Source: Streptomyces sp. NBC_01465 (GTDB lineage Bacteria > Actinomycetota > Actinomycetes > Streptomycetales > Streptomycetaceae). Taken from it: 64,000 nucleotides of DNA. The DNA lies in NCBI RefSeq assembly GCF_036227325.1, contig NZ_CP109467.1:4712001-4776000 (forward strand). Reading direction: 5' to 3'. A program made the translations under genes and the position numbers. The notes under the pieces are model-generated. The model was not told the origin of the DNA. It did no database searches and saw nothing but the letters and a program-made list of their open reading frames with translations. How positions within the stretch are numbered: position 1 is the stretch's first letter; each line of letters starts with the position of its first letter. Of the stretch, positions 8,622-17,916 are shown in pieces.

Positions 8622-11573
8622 GTGGAGATTGTTGATACCGGTGCACATTTCGCCCAGGTGCATCCTGGTGTGATGGGACTCGAACTCGAGGAAAAGCTCC
8701 GGCGGGCCGTACGGGGCGAGATCGACTTCGGATCGGCCGCCCGCGCGCTGATGACGATGGACGCCTCCAACTACCGGCGCGTGCCGCTGGGTGTGGTCGC
8801 GCCCCGCGATGCGGACGACGTCGCCGCGACGCTCGCCGTCTGCCGGGAGGCGGGGGTCCCGGTGGTTCCGCGCGGGGGCGGGACTTCGATCGCCGGTCAG
8901 GCGACCGGGGTGGGCGTTGTCCTCGACTTCACGCGCCATATGCGGACGGTGGTCGAGGTGGACGCGGAGGCGCGTACGGCGGTCGTCCAGCCCGGTGTCG
9001 TACTCGACGAACTGCGGGCGGCGGCGGGGGCGTACGGACTGACCTTCGGGCCCGATCCGTCCACGCACAGCCGGTGCACGCTCGGCGGGATGATCGGCAA
9101 CAACTCGTGCGGGGCGCACTCGGTGGCGTGGGGGACGACCGCCGACAGTGTGCGGTCGCTGAGGGTGCTGGGGTACGGGGGACAGGAGTGGCGGCTGGGG
9201 CAGGGGTGGGGCGAGGCCCCGGCTGGTCTGCGGCCGCTGGTGGAGCGGAACTTGGCGCTGCTTCGGACGGGCTATCCGCAGGGGCTGCCGCGGCGGATCT
9301 CGGGCTACGCGGTCGATGCGCTGCTGCCGGAGAACGGGGTGGACCTGGCGCGGGCCTTCTGCGGCAGCGAGGGCACGCTGGGTGTGGTGACGGAGGCGAC
9401 CGTACGGCTGGTGGAGGCGCCGCGGGCGCGGGCGCTCGCCGTGCTCGGGTACGCGGACGAGAGCGCGGCGGCGGAGGCGGCGGCCGGGCTGTTGTCAGTG
9501 GGGCCGCTTACCGTGGAGGGCATGGCGGCGGACCTCGTCGGGGACGCGGTGGGGCTGCCGCGGGGCGGGGCGTGGCTGTTCGTGGAGATGGGAGGGGACG
9601 GGGAGGCGGAAGCGCGGGCGAGGGCCGAGGAGTTGGTGCGGGGCGCGGACGCCGTGGACGGGACGGTGGTCTGGGATCCGGCGGGGCAGCGGGCGCTGTG
9701 GCGCGTACGGGAGGACGCGAGCGGGACGGCGACCCGGATGCCCGACGGGACCGAGGCATGGCCGGGGTGGGAGGACTGCGCGGTGCCGCCCGCTCGGCTG
9801 GGGGCGTATCTGCGGGACTTCCGCGGGCTGTTGGGGGAGCACGGGCTGCGCGGGGCGCCGTACGGGCACTTCGGGGACGGCTGCATCCATGTCCGGATCG
9901 ACTTCGACCTGATGAGCAAGAAGGGGGTACAGGGCTTCCGCCGCTTCTCGGAGGAGCTGGCGGACCTCGTCGTGGCGCACGGCGGCTCGCTCTCCGGCGA
10001 GCACGGGGACGGGCAGGCGCGGGCCGAACTGCTGCCGAAGATGTACGGGGACGAACTAGTCGGTGTCTTCGGCCAGTTCAAGGACGCCTGGGACCCGGAC
10101 GGCGGCATGAACCCCGGCATGCTCGCCCGCCCGCACCGCCTCGACGAGAACCTCCGCTTCGACGTCCTGCCGCGCGAGCCGGTCCCGGTCGCCTTCGGCT
10201 ACCCGCACGACGGCGGGGACTTCTCGGCGGCGGTGCGCCGGTGCGTGGGGGTCGCCAAGTGCCGCAGTACGGAGGTGAGTTCGGGGTCAGGTGTCATGTG
10301 CCCGTCCTTCCGGGCCACCGGCGAGGAGCAGCACTCCACCCGGGGCCGGGCGAGGCTGCTGCACGAGATGCTCGCCGGCGAGGTGGTGAAGGACGGCTGG
10401 CAGTCGGAGGAGGTGCGCGACGCGCTCGACCTCTGCCTCTCCTGCAAGGGGTGCAGGAGCGACTGCCCGGTGGGCGTGGACATGGCCACGTACAAGGCGG
10501 AGTTCCTGCACCACCACTACGAAGGGCGCAGGCGCCCGGCCTCGCACTACGCGATGGGACGGCTGCCGGAGTGGCTGCGCCTCGCGTCCCGGCTGCGGCT
10601 CGCACCCCTCCTGAACGCGGCCGCGAAGGTCCGCTTCCTCGTCGCGCCCGTCAAGCGCGCGGCCGGGATCGCCCCGCAGCGCGCGCTGCCCCGGCTGGCC
10701 CGCGAGACCTTCTCGCACTGGTGGTGGAAGGGGTTCATCAAGGACGCGATGGCCGGCCGGGAACGGACGGGCGGGGGCGGCCCCCAGGTTCTCCTCTGGC
10801 CCGACACCTTCACCAATCACCTCGACCCAGCAGTCGGGAAGGCGGCCGTACGGGTCCTCGAAGCGGCCGGGATCACAGCGCTGCTGCCCCCGGAATTCGA
10901 GCCGCCGATCAGGCTCGCCGAAATGGAGGAGGCCATCGAACGAGGCGACGAGACTGTACGGGCGCGGCGCAGGCCCCGCCGCGCCGCGGTCTGCTGCGGA
11001 CTCACCTACGTCTCCACCGGCCAGCTCGACCGCGCCCGCACCGTGATGCGCCGCACGCTCGACATGATGGAGCCGGTGTTCACCGACGGCATGCCCGTCG
11101 TCGTCCTCGAACCGAGCTGCGCCGCCGCCCTCACCACCGACCTCCCCGAACTCCTCTCCGACGACCCGCGCGCACGGCAGCTGGCCGACCGGGTGCTGAC
11201 CTTCGCGCAGGCCCTGGAGCGGTACGCCCCCGACTGGCAGCCGCCGCGCATCGACCGCCCGGTCGTCGGCCAGACCCACTGCCACCAGCACGCGGTCCTC
11301 GGTGACGCGGCCGAGCGCCGGCTGCGCGAGCGAGCGGGCCTGACCGGCGAGCTGAGCGGCGGCTGCTGCGGTCTCGCCGGGAACTTCGGCTTCGAACGCG
11401 GCCACTACGACGTCTCCGTGGCCTGCGCGGAGGAACAGCTGCTCCCCTCTGTACGGGACGCCGACGAGAGGGCGGCGGTGCTGGCCGACGGCTTCTCCTG
11501 CCGTACGCAGCTGGAGCAGCTCGGCGGGGTGCGCGGGCGTCACCTGGCGGAGATCTTGGCAGATGGACTGTAA
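8622..11573 (+). CDS. FAD-linked oxidase fused to Fe-S/CCG domain protein
   Basis: Protein of 983 aa combining a GlcD/D-lactate-dehydrogenase-like flavoprotein with a GlcF-like iron-sulfur subunit. The FAD-binding domain has PRGGGTSIAGQATG and GGMIGNNSCGAHS; an FAD-oxidase C domain carries GEHGDGQAR. Then come Fe-S cysteines (Cys541, Cys547, Cys560; CxxCxxCxxxCP at 605-615) and two cysteine-rich CCG modules (AVCCGLTY, GGCCGLAGN). Such fusions usually oxidise 2-hydroxyacids such as D-lactate and pass electrons to the quinone pool. GTG 8622 is supported by GGGGAG at 8608-8613 (8-nt spacing); ATG 8673 is weaker. The exact substrate is not determinable. Confidence 0.92.
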   Translation: MEIVDTGAHFAQVHPGVMGLELEEKLRRAVRGEIDFGSAARALMTMDASNYRRVPLGVVAPRDADDVAATLAVCREAGVPVVPRGGGTSIAGQATGVGVVLDFTRHMRTVVEVDAEARTAVVQPGVVLDELRAAAGAYGLTFGPDPSTHSRCTLGGMIGNNSCGAHSVAWGTTADSVRSLRVLGYGGQEWRLGQGWGEAPAGLRPLVERNLALLRTGYPQGLPRRISGYAVDALLPENGVDLARAFCGSEGTLGVVTEATVRLVEAPRARALAVLGYADESAAAEAAAGLLSVGPLTVEGMAADLVGDAVGLPRGGAWLFVEMGGDGEAEARARAEELVRGADAVDGTVVWDPAGQRALWRVREDASGTATRMPDGTEAWPGWEDCAVPPARLGAYLRDFRGLLGEHGLRGAPYGHFGDGCIHVRIDFDLMSKKGVQGFRRFSEELADLVVAHGGSLSGEHGDGQARAELLPKMYGDELVGVFGQFKDAWDPDGGMNPGMLARPHRLDENLRFDVLPREPVPVAFGYPHDGGDFSAAVRRCVGVAKCRSTEVSSGSGVMCPSFRATGEEQHSTRGRARLLHEMLAGEVVKDGWQSEEVRDALDLCLSCKGCRSDCPVGVDMATYKAEFLHHHYEGRRRPASHYAMGRLPEWLRLASRLRLAPLLNAAAKVRFLVAPVKRAAGIAPQRALPRLARETFSHWWWKGFIKDAMAGRERTGGGGPQVLLWPDTFTNHLDPAVGKAAVRVLEAAGITALLPPEFEPPIRLAEMEEAIERGDETVRARRRPRRAAVCCGLTYVSTGQLDRARTVMRRTLDMMEPVFTDGMPVVVLEPSCAAALTTDLPELLSDDPRARQLADRVLTFAQALERYAPDWQPPRIDRPVVGQTHCHQHAVLGDAAERRLRERAGLTGELSGGCCGLAGNFGFERGHYDVSVACAEEQLLPSVRDADERAAVLADGFSCRTQLEQLGGVRGRHLAEILADGL

Positions 11574-11588
11574 GCGGGAGCATGGCCG

Positions 11589-12524
11589 ATGGACCCTTAC
11601 CCTGTAGGGATGGACCCGATCGCCCCCGCCGACGCCGCCCAGGTCGTCTCCGTCGCCCCTGCCACCGCTCCGGCGACGAGTGCCCGTGCACGCTTCGGCC
11701 CGGTCGGTCTGGTGCTTGCGGGCGGCATCTCGGTGCAGTTCGGGGCAGCGGTCGCGGTGTGGCTGATGCCGCGGGTCGGTGCGCTGGGCGTGGTCTCGCT
11801 GCGGCTGCTCGTCGCGGCGGCGGTGCTGCTCGTGGTCTGCCGCCCCAAGGTGCGCGGCCTCTCGCGCGCCGACTGGGGCACGGTCCTGATCTTCGGCGTC
11901 GCGATGGCCGCCATGAACGGCCTCTTCTACCAGGCCGCGGACCGCATCCCGCTGGGCGCGGCCGTCACCCTCGAAGTCCTCGGCCCCCTCGCCCTCTCCG
12001 TCTTCGCCTCGCGCCGCCTGTCGAGCGTGCTCTGGGCGGGGATCGCCCTGTGCGGAGTGGCGCTGCTGAGCGGCGGCGGCTTCGGCGGGCTCGACCCGGT
12101 CGGGGCGGCGTTCGCGCTGGGCGCGGGCGCGATGTGGGCGGCGTACATCGTCTTCAGCGCCCGCACCGGAGCCCGCTTCCCCCGCGCCGACGGCCTCGCC
12201 CTCGCGATGGGCGTCGCGGCGGTCCTCATGCTGCCGCTGGGGATCGCGGACGCGGGCGCGAAGCTGCTGGTGCCGAGCACGATCCTGCTGGGCGCGGCGG
12301 TGGCGCTGATGTCGTCCGTCCTTCCGTACACGCTGGAAATGCTCGCGCTGCGGCGCCTGCCGAACTCGGTGTTCGCGGTCCTGATGAGCCTGGAGCCGGC
12401 GATCGCCGCGCTGGCGGGCTTCCTCGTGCTGCACCAGGCGCTGTCGGCGGTGGACGCGCTCGCGATCTCGCTCGTCATCGTGGCGAGCATGGGCGCGGTG
12501 CGGTCGCAGGTCACGGGCAAGTAG
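11589..12524 (+). CDS. DMT-superfamily (EamA/RhtA-like) exporter
   Basis: Inner-membrane protein of 311 aa with about ten hydrophobic helices in two EamA repeats. The second repeat has ALMSSVLPYTLEMLALRRLP and SLEPAIAALAGFLVLHQ, a signature of RhtA-like threonine/homoserine exporters. Starts at 11589 and at the in-frame ATG 11610 are both possible. It follows the oxidase gene by 15 bp and could be co-transcribed. Its last 14 bp overlap the convergent LysR gene. The substrate is probably an amino acid or small metabolite. Confidence 0.87.
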   Translation: MDPYPVGMDPIAPADAAQVVSVAPATAPATSARARFGPVGLVLAGGISVQFGAAVAVWLMPRVGALGVVSLRLLVAAAVLLVVCRPKVRGLSRADWGTVLIFGVAMAAMNGLFYQAADRIPLGAAVTLEVLGPLALSVFASRRLSSVLWAGIALCGVALLSGGGFGGLDPVGAAFALGAGAMWAAYIVFSARTGARFPRADGLALAMGVAAVLMLPLGIADAGAKLLVPSTILLGAAVALMSSVLPYTLEMLALRRLPNSVFAVLMSLEPAIAALAGFLVLHQALSAVDALAISLVIVASMGAVRSQVTGK

Positions 12525-13395
12525 CGCCACCGGCACGCAGGAGGTCGAGGAACGCGGTCGCCGCGGGCGTGCGGCCGGCCCGGCTCCAGATGAGGTACTC
12601 GACGCGGGCCGGCGCATCGGTGACGTCGACGGCGGTGACACCGCTCAGCTGGGCCGCGTAGCCGGAGGGCAGCAGGGCGATACCCAGGCCCTGCCCGACC
12701 AGCCGGGCCAGGAAGTCCGCGTTGGTGACCTCGAAGGCGACGTCGCGGCCGAGACCCGCGGCCGCGAAGGCCTGGTCGGACTGGATGCGTCCGGCTGTCT
12801 TCGCCGGAAGGTCGACGAAGACTTCGGAGGAGAGTCTGCGCAGGTCCACGGCCGGTCCCTTGACGAGGGGGTGGTCCGGGGCGACCACCGCGACGAGCCG
12901 GTCCCGGGCGAGTTCACGGGCTTCTACGCCTTCGGGGCGCGCGGTGGTCGGCAGCCCGAGGAAGGCCAGGTCGAGCGCCCCGTCCCTGACCTGCTCGGCG
13001 AGTTCCTCGCTCGCGCCCACGCGCAGGCTGATGCGCACGTCCGGGTACTGCCGGTGGAAGTCGCGCAGGGCGCCCGGGATGTCGACGGCGGCGACGCTGG
13101 GGATGAGCCCCACGGCAAGTCGTCCGCGTACCTCCCCGACCGTCGCCGCCACCTCGGCGGCCGCGCGCTCGGCGGCGTCCAGGCACTGACGGGCGAGCGG
13201 GAGGAACGCCTCACCGGCGGGCGTCAGACGTACCCGGCGGCTGGTGCGTTCGAAGAGCCGTGCGCCCAACTCCTTCTCCAGCCGGGCGACTTGATGGCTG
13301 AGTGCGGACTGGACGACGAGGCAGCGCTCGGCGGCCCGGGTGAAGCTGTTGGTTTCGGCGACGGCGAGGACGTAGCGCATCTGCTGGAGCTCCAT
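12511..13395 (-). CDS. LysR-family transcriptional regulator
   Basis: LTTR of 294 aa. The N-terminal winged HTH (ELQQMRYVLAVAETNSFTRA) is followed by the usual linker and a periplasmic-binding-protein-like effector domain. ATG 13395 gives the canonical N-terminus. It diverges from a DMT exporter gene; the spacer holds a perfect 13-bp inverted repeat (13411-13455) plus an ATCGAT over its own start, an architecture expected for autoregulation and effector-dependent activation of the transporter. The effector is unknown. Confidence 0.92.
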   Translation of the reverse strand: MELQQMRYVLAVAETNSFTRAAERCLVVQSALSHQVARLEKELGARLFERTSRRVRLTPAGEAFLPLARQCLDAAERAAAEVAATVGEVRGRLAVGLIPSVAAVDIPGALRDFHRQYPDVRISLRVGASEELAEQVRDGALDLAFLGLPTTARPEGVEARELARDRLVAVVAPDHPLVKGPAVDLRRLSSEVFVDLPAKTAGRIQSDQAFAAAGLGRDVAFEVTNADFLARLVGQGLGIALLPSGYAAQLSGVTAVDVTDAPARVEYLIWSRAGRTPAATAFLDLLRAGGATCP

Positions 13396-13410
13396 CGATC
13401 CATCTTCATT

Positions 13411-13455
13411 CGCGATCGATGAGGTGACAAGCATGTGTTGGACTCATCGATCGCG
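13411..13455. promoter_or_regulatory. LysR operator: 13-bp inverted repeat
   Basis: CGCGATCGATGAG (13411-13423) and its exact complement CTCATCGATCGCG (13443-13455) are separated by 19 bp in the divergent LysR/exporter promoter region. A further ATCGAT at 13394-13399 covers the LysR start codon. Confidence 0.75.
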
Positions 13456-13474
13456 GCCGGACGAGACTGCGAAT

Positions 13475-14407
13475 ATGACCAGTCCACCCCTACAGAGAGC
13501 CCCAGCGGGGACCGTCGGCGGCGCCCCTCAAGGGCATCTGCGACGGACCATGCTGACGGCGCTCACCCCCGCCGCGTGGGGCACGACGTACATCGTCACC
13601 ACCGAGCTTCTCCCCGCCGGGCACCCGCTGTTCGCGGGACTTCTGCGCGCGCTGCCCGGCGGCCTGATCGCGCTCGCGCTCACCCGGACGCTGCCGCGAG
13701 GAGGCTGGTGGGGGAGGGCCGCGGCGCTCGGCGTGCTGAACATCGGCCTGCCTTTCCCGCTGCTGTTCCTCGCGGCCGAACGCCTGCCGGGCGGCGTGGC
13801 CGCCACCCTCGCGGCAGCCCAGCCGCTCCTCATCGCCCTCCTCGCGGTGGCGGTCCTGCGCGAGGCGCTGTCCGTCTGGCGCCTCGCCTGGGGGCTGGTC
13901 GGCATGGCCGGCGTCGCCCTGGTGGTGATCGGGCCGAGCGCGGCCTTCGACCACGTCGGGATCCTCGCGGCGCTCGGCAGCGCGGCGTCCATGGCACTCG
14001 GCATCACACTCACCAAACGCTGGGGCCGGCCGCCCGGGGCCGGCCCCACCGCGTTCGCCGGCTGGCAGCTCACTGCGGGGGGCCTGTTCCTGCTGCCCCT
14101 CACGTTCCTGGCCGAAGGGGCCCCGCCGCCCATCGACGGGTCCGCAGCCCTCGGCTACCTCTGGATGGCCCTGGTCGGCGGACTGATCTCGTACGTCCTG
14201 TGGTTCCGCGGCATCACCACACTGCCCGTCACCTCGGTCGCCGTACTCGTCCTGCTGTCACCCCTGGTCGCCGCGGTGCTCGGCGCCGTCGTACTCGGCC
14301 AGACCCTCGGCCCGGTCCAGCTCGTGGGCTTCGGGCTCGCACTCGCGGCGATCGTCGCGGGACAGCTGCCGGCCCCGGCGCTCACCCGTTCCAGAACCGC
14401 CGGATGA
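13475..14407 (+). CDS. EamA-family DMT transporter
   Basis: Inner-membrane permease of 310 aa with ten predicted helices and two EamA domains (LTPAAWGTTYIVTTELLP at the start; GLISYVLWFRGITTLPVTS near the end). YdcZ/RhaT-like exporters of this type pump amino acids, drugs or metabolites. It is divergent from a LysR gene and probably its target. ATG 13475 follows only a weak GAGA Shine-Dalgarno-like stretch. The 3' end overlaps the convergent TetR gene by 26 bp. Confidence 0.87.
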   Translation: MTSPPLQRAPAGTVGGAPQGHLRRTMLTALTPAAWGTTYIVTTELLPAGHPLFAGLLRALPGGLIALALTRTLPRGGWWGRAAALGVLNIGLPFPLLFLAAERLPGGVAATLAAAQPLLIALLAVAVLREALSVWRLAWGLVGMAGVALVVIGPSAAFDHVGILAALGSAASMALGITLTKRWGRPPGAGPTAFAGWQLTAGGLFLLPLTFLAEGAPPPIDGSAALGYLWMALVGGLISYVLWFRGITTLPVTSVAVLVLLSPLVAAVLGAVVLGQTLGPVQLVGFGLALAAIVAGQLPAPALTRSRTAG

Positions 14408-14957
14408 GCAGCGCCAGCCGCACCGCGTGATCCTCGCGCCGGAGCCGGCCGCTGCGCATCAGCGTGACGAGCCCGTGCAGTGAGCTCCAGTAGGTCTCGG
14501 TGAGTACGGGCAGTTCGCCCTCCCCGGCGAGCGGCCGCACGGTCTCGCGGAGCTCGGCGAAGGCGGCATGCAGCGAGGCCGGCGCCTCGGGGGTGGCGAA
14601 CGGCAGCTCGGTGGGGAGCGTGAAGATCGCGTCGTAGAGCGCGGGCCGCCGCTCGGCGAACGCGGTGTACGCAGTCGCCACACCGGAGACCGCCTCCTTC
14701 GCCCCCTCCGCCCCGATCCGCGCCGCGCGCAACTCCTCGGCGAGCTCGCCGCACCCCTGCACGACGACCGCCGCCATGATCGCGCCCTTGCCCTTGAAGT
14801 GGCTGTAGAGGACGGGCTGGCTGTACTCGATCTCGGCGGCGAGCCGCCGGGTCGTCACCGCGTCCCACCCCTCCGTCTCGGCCAGCTCCCGTGCCGTCGT
14901 GACGATCAGCTGCTCCCGCTCTGCCCGCTCGCGCTCGCGGCGCGTCTGTGTGGTCAT
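14382..14957 (-). CDS. TetR-family regulator
   Basis: Regulator of 191 aa with HTH TTRRLAAEIEYSQPVLYSHF and a TetR C-terminal domain of the WHG type seen in many actinomycetes. The HTH residue set (QPVLYSHF) is typical. ATG 14957 is preferred over 14984 because the latter would place coding sequence over the operator. It diverges from the DUF4267 gene; two CTAGC-N3-GCTAG palindromes lie in the spacer, so it most likely represses itself and that membrane protein. Confidence 0.9.
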   Translation of the reverse strand: MTTQTRRERERAEREQLIVTTARELAETEGWDAVTTRRLAAEIEYSQPVLYSHFKGKGAIMAAVVVQGCGELAEELRAARIGAEGAKEAVSGVATAYTAFAERRPALYDAIFTLPTELPFATPEAPASLHAAFAELRETVRPLAGEGELPVLTETYWSSLHGLVTLMRSGRLRREDHAVRLALLIRRFWNG

Positions 14958-14967
14958 GCCCGGAATT

Positions 14968-15030
14968 CTAGCAGCGCTAGCCAATCTGTCGACGCTCTGC
15001 TAGCGTCGAGCTTGTTCCTAGCGGTGCTAG
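14968..15030. promoter_or_regulatory. Two CTAGC-N3-GCTAG operators
   Basis: CTAGC-AGC-GCTAG at 14968-14980 and CTAGC-GGT-GCTAG at 15018-15030 are perfect palindromes 50 bp apart, one near each divergent gene start. A GCTAGC core at 14999-15004 lies between them. CTAG is rare in streptomycete DNA, so this clustering is notable. Confidence 0.78.
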
Positions 15031-15056
15031 AAAAACTACGGACTCGGGAGAAAATC

Positions 15057-15428
15057 ATGCTCACCCCCATCGCGTACGGCCTGGCGATCGCCCTCAACCT
15101 GATGGTCGTCTGGATAGGCATCCGCTTCCTGGCGCAGCCCATGGCGGCGGCCGCGGGCTACGGAGTCCCGGCGAAGGAGAACGGCGACCGCGCGTACCTC
15201 ACCATCAAGGGCGTACGCGACGGCACCTACGGCATCCTCGGCCTGGCCCTGCTCGCCCTCGCCGGAGCGCACGCGGAGGCCTGGTTCATGCTGGTGGTGG
15301 CGCTGGCCCCGGTCGGCGACACGATGATCGTGCTCCGCAATGGGGGCACGAAGGCGGTGGCGTACGGGATCCACGCGGCGACGGCGGCCGTGATGCTGAT
15401 CAACGCCGCGCTGCTCTTCGCGGTCTGA
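15057..15428 (+). CDS. DUF4267-like small membrane protein
   Basis: Membrane protein of 123 aa with four hydrophobic segments (AYGLAIALNLMVVWIGIRFL, GILGLALLALAGAHAEAWFM, a central helix and AAVMLINAALLFAV). It resembles the DUF4267 family often paired with TetR regulators; the function is unknown. GGGAG at 15046-15050 precedes ATG 15057 by 6 nt. It is likely the direct target of the divergent TetR. Confidence 0.82.
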   Translation: MLTPIAYGLAIALNLMVVWIGIRFLAQPMAAAAGYGVPAKENGDRAYLTIKGVRDGTYGILGLALLALAGAHAEAWFMLVVALAPVGDTMIVLRNGGTKAVAYGIHAATAAVMLINAALLFAV

Positions 15429-15601
15429 GGGGGGCGCCGGGTCATTGCCCCGGGTTTACCCGCAGCCTCTTTCAAGGCTATGTGACATGTGCCATTGTAC
15501 TGGCGGCCGATCGTGCGCATGCCAAGCGCGTGCGGTCCGGCCTGCGGTACCCCCCACGCCGCGCAACGGAGCGCGGCATCAAGACCGCTGGGAGGCGGCA
15601 C

Positions 15602-17869
15602 GTGAACACGCCAGAGAAGAGACGAACTCTCCCCGGATTACTGATACTTGGCCTGGTGCTCTGTCTGGGCATCGCCTTGCTGGGCCGGCCGAGCAGCGCC
15701 GCGGCAGCACCTGCGGCGGCCGCGCAGTCCGCGCCCCGCGCCCAGGCGGTCCCGCCGCCCACGGGGTCGGGCGCCGATGTGACCGACCGCTCCGACGCCA
15801 GGCGCCACCCGCTGAAGAGTGATCAACTCCCGCCGCAGCGCCCGGTGTCGGAGCAGAAGGCAAAGAAGGTCACCGGCCTCGCGGCGGCGTCCTGCACCCC
15901 GGCCGACTTCGGCAGCCGGAGCGGGGCCGAGCTCGTCGCGTTCGTCAAGGCGTCCACCATGGACTGCATCAACACGCTCTTCGCCCTCACCGGCACCAAC
16001 GCGCGTGACGCGTTCCGCGAGGCGCAGATGGTCACCGTCGCCAACGCCTTCCAGGACGTGGCGCGGACCTATCCCGGTGACAACTCCACCGGCGTGTGGC
16101 AGCTCGTGCTGTTCCTGCGCGCCGGGTACTACGTGCAGTCCTACAACGCATCCGACGTCGGCGCCTACGGCCAGCCCCTGGCCACCGCCACCGAGGGCGC
16201 GCTCGACACCTTCGTGGCGTCCTCGCACTTCGGGGACGTCAGTTCGGCGCACGGCGATGTCCTGGGCGAAGTCCTCATCCTCACGGACAGCGCCAATGAG
16301 CAGGCGCGCTACCTGAACACGTACAAGAAGGTCCTCAACGCGTACAACAGCTCCTACGACGCCTACTGGAGCATGGACGCGGCCGTCAACGACGTGTTCA
16401 CCCCGCTCTTCCGGGGCCACTGGAACCCGGCGTTCATCACGGCGGTGACCGCCGACCCGAGCATCATCGACACGCTGAGCACGTTCGTGATGAACCACCG
16501 GGACAAGCTGAACGACAGCTGGTTCTACCTGGCCTCCAACGCCGGCACCGAGATGGCCCGCTTCCTCGACACACCCGCGCTCCAGGCCAAGGTGCGCCCC
16601 CTCGCGAAGGGGCTGCTCGGCGTCTCGGCGATCACCGGTGCGAGCGCGCCGCTGTGGGTCGGGGTCGCGGGCATGACCGACGGCTACGACAAGGCACAGT
16701 GCGCGTACTACGGCACGTGCGACTTCATCGGCCAACTCACCGCAGCCGCACTGCCGATCACGTACGCGTGCGACGCCGACCACACCTTCCGCGCCCAGTC
16801 CCTGACCGACGCCGCGCTGTCCGCCGCCTGCACCAGCCTCAAGGGGCAGGACGCGTACTTCCACGGTGTCGTCAAGGACAGCGGTCCTGTCGCCGACGAC
16901 CACAACACGAACATCCAGATCGTGACGTTCGCCAGCCCGAAGGACTACCAGACGTACTCCGGCTGGATCTTCGGGAACAGCACCAACAACGGCGGCGAAT
17001 ATCTGGAGGGCGACCCGTCGGACCCGACCAGCCAGGCGCGGTTCCTGTCGTACGTGAAGAGCGTCAACGACGGCTTCCCCGGGGACATTTGGAACCTCAA
17101 CCACGAGTACACGCACTATCTGGACGGCCGCTACGACATGCACGGCGACTTCACTGCCGGGCAGGCGGTCCCGGACATCTGGTGGGTCGAGGGCCTGGCG
17201 GAGTACGTCTCGTACAGCTACCGCGGGATCCCCGACACGGAGGCGATCGCGGAGGCGGGTCGGCACACATACGCGCTGAGCACGCTGTGGAACAGCACGT
17301 ACGAGAACTCCAGCCAGACCAGGGTCTATCCGTGGGGATACCTGGCGACGCGCTACATGGTCGAGAAGCACCCGGCCGACGTCCAGAACATGCTCGCGAA
17401 GTTCCGCACGGGTGACTACGCGGGTGGGTACGCGGTCTACAACACGGGCATCGGCACGCGCTACGACGCCGACTTCAACACCTGGCTGGACGCGTGCGCG
17501 GCCGGCGCCTGCGAGAGCACGGGCGGCGACCCGACAGCACCGGCGTGCACGGATCCGGATGCGCGGGTGATGGCGCAGAACTGCTCGCGCTCGGGCCGGT
17601 CGGCGACGGCGGGGAACTACGACTACCTGTACCTCTACCTGCCGGCGGGGACGGTGACGCTGAACGTCACGACGACGGGTGGCACGGGGAACGCGGACCT
17701 CTACTACAACGCGGACGCGTGGGCGACGACTGGGGCGTACACGCAGCGCTCGACGAACGCGGACAACAAGGAGAGCCTGACGGTCACCAACAGCACGGCC
17801 GGATACCGCTACATCAGCCTCTATGCGCAGACGGGCTTCAGTGGGGTGACGGTCACGACGAAGTACTGA
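15602..17869 (+). CDS. Secreted M9-family collagenase (TTA-containing)
   Basis: Secreted zinc metalloprotease of 755 aa that should cleave collagen or gelatin outside the cell. After a Sec signal peptide (KRRTLPGLLILGLVLCLGI..., cleavage near the Ala-rich stretch), an activator-type helical domain leads into the peptidase with zinc site HEYTH (His501, Glu502, His505) and the third ligand Glu530 in WWVEGLAEY. The last 100 residues form a PPC-like beta domain. GTG 15602 has GGGAGG at 6-nt spacing. Codon 13 is TTA (15638-15640), next to rare AGA and ATA codons, so translation probably needs the bldA tRNA. Confidence 0.93.
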   Translation: MNTPEKRRTLPGLLILGLVLCLGIALLGRPSSAAAAPAAAAQSAPRAQAVPPPTGSGADVTDRSDARRHPLKSDQLPPQRPVSEQKAKKVTGLAAASCTPADFGSRSGAELVAFVKASTMDCINTLFALTGTNARDAFREAQMVTVANAFQDVARTYPGDNSTGVWQLVLFLRAGYYVQSYNASDVGAYGQPLATATEGALDTFVASSHFGDVSSAHGDVLGEVLILTDSANEQARYLNTYKKVLNAYNSSYDAYWSMDAAVNDVFTPLFRGHWNPAFITAVTADPSIIDTLSTFVMNHRDKLNDSWFYLASNAGTEMARFLDTPALQAKVRPLAKGLLGVSAITGASAPLWVGVAGMTDGYDKAQCAYYGTCDFIGQLTAAALPITYACDADHTFRAQSLTDAALSAACTSLKGQDAYFHGVVKDSGPVADDHNTNIQIVTFASPKDYQTYSGWIFGNSTNNGGEYLEGDPSDPTSQARFLSYVKSVNDGFPGDIWNLNHEYTHYLDGRYDMHGDFTAGQAVPDIWWVEGLAEYVSYSYRGIPDTEAIAEAGRHTYALSTLWNSTYENSSQTRVYPWGYLATRYMVEKHPADVQNMLAKFRTGDYAGGYAVYNTGIGTRYDADFNTWLDACAAGACESTGGDPTAPACTDPDARVMAQNCSRSGRSATAGNYDYLYLYLPAGTVTLNVTTTGGTGNADLYYNADAWATTGAYTQRSTNADNKESLTVTNSTAGYRYISLYAQTGFSGVTVTTKY

Positions 17870-17876
17870 CGGGCGG

Positions 17877-17908
17877 GGGTGGGCGGCGACTCAACTAGCC
17901 GCCCACCC
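17877..17908. terminator. Hairpin terminator after collagenase
   Basis: A perfect 11-bp stem (GGGTGGGCGGC / GCCGCCCACCC) with a 10-nt loop lies between the collagenase stop and the convergent gene, and so can serve both. Confidence 0.82.
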
Positions 17909-17916
17909 TTCCAGGT

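Noticed and set aside
10287..12641. 784-codon antisense frame opposite the FAD/Fe-S oxidase
   Set aside because: Low-complexity Arg/Gln/His-rich shadow; the sense strand has intact Fe-S and FAD motifs.
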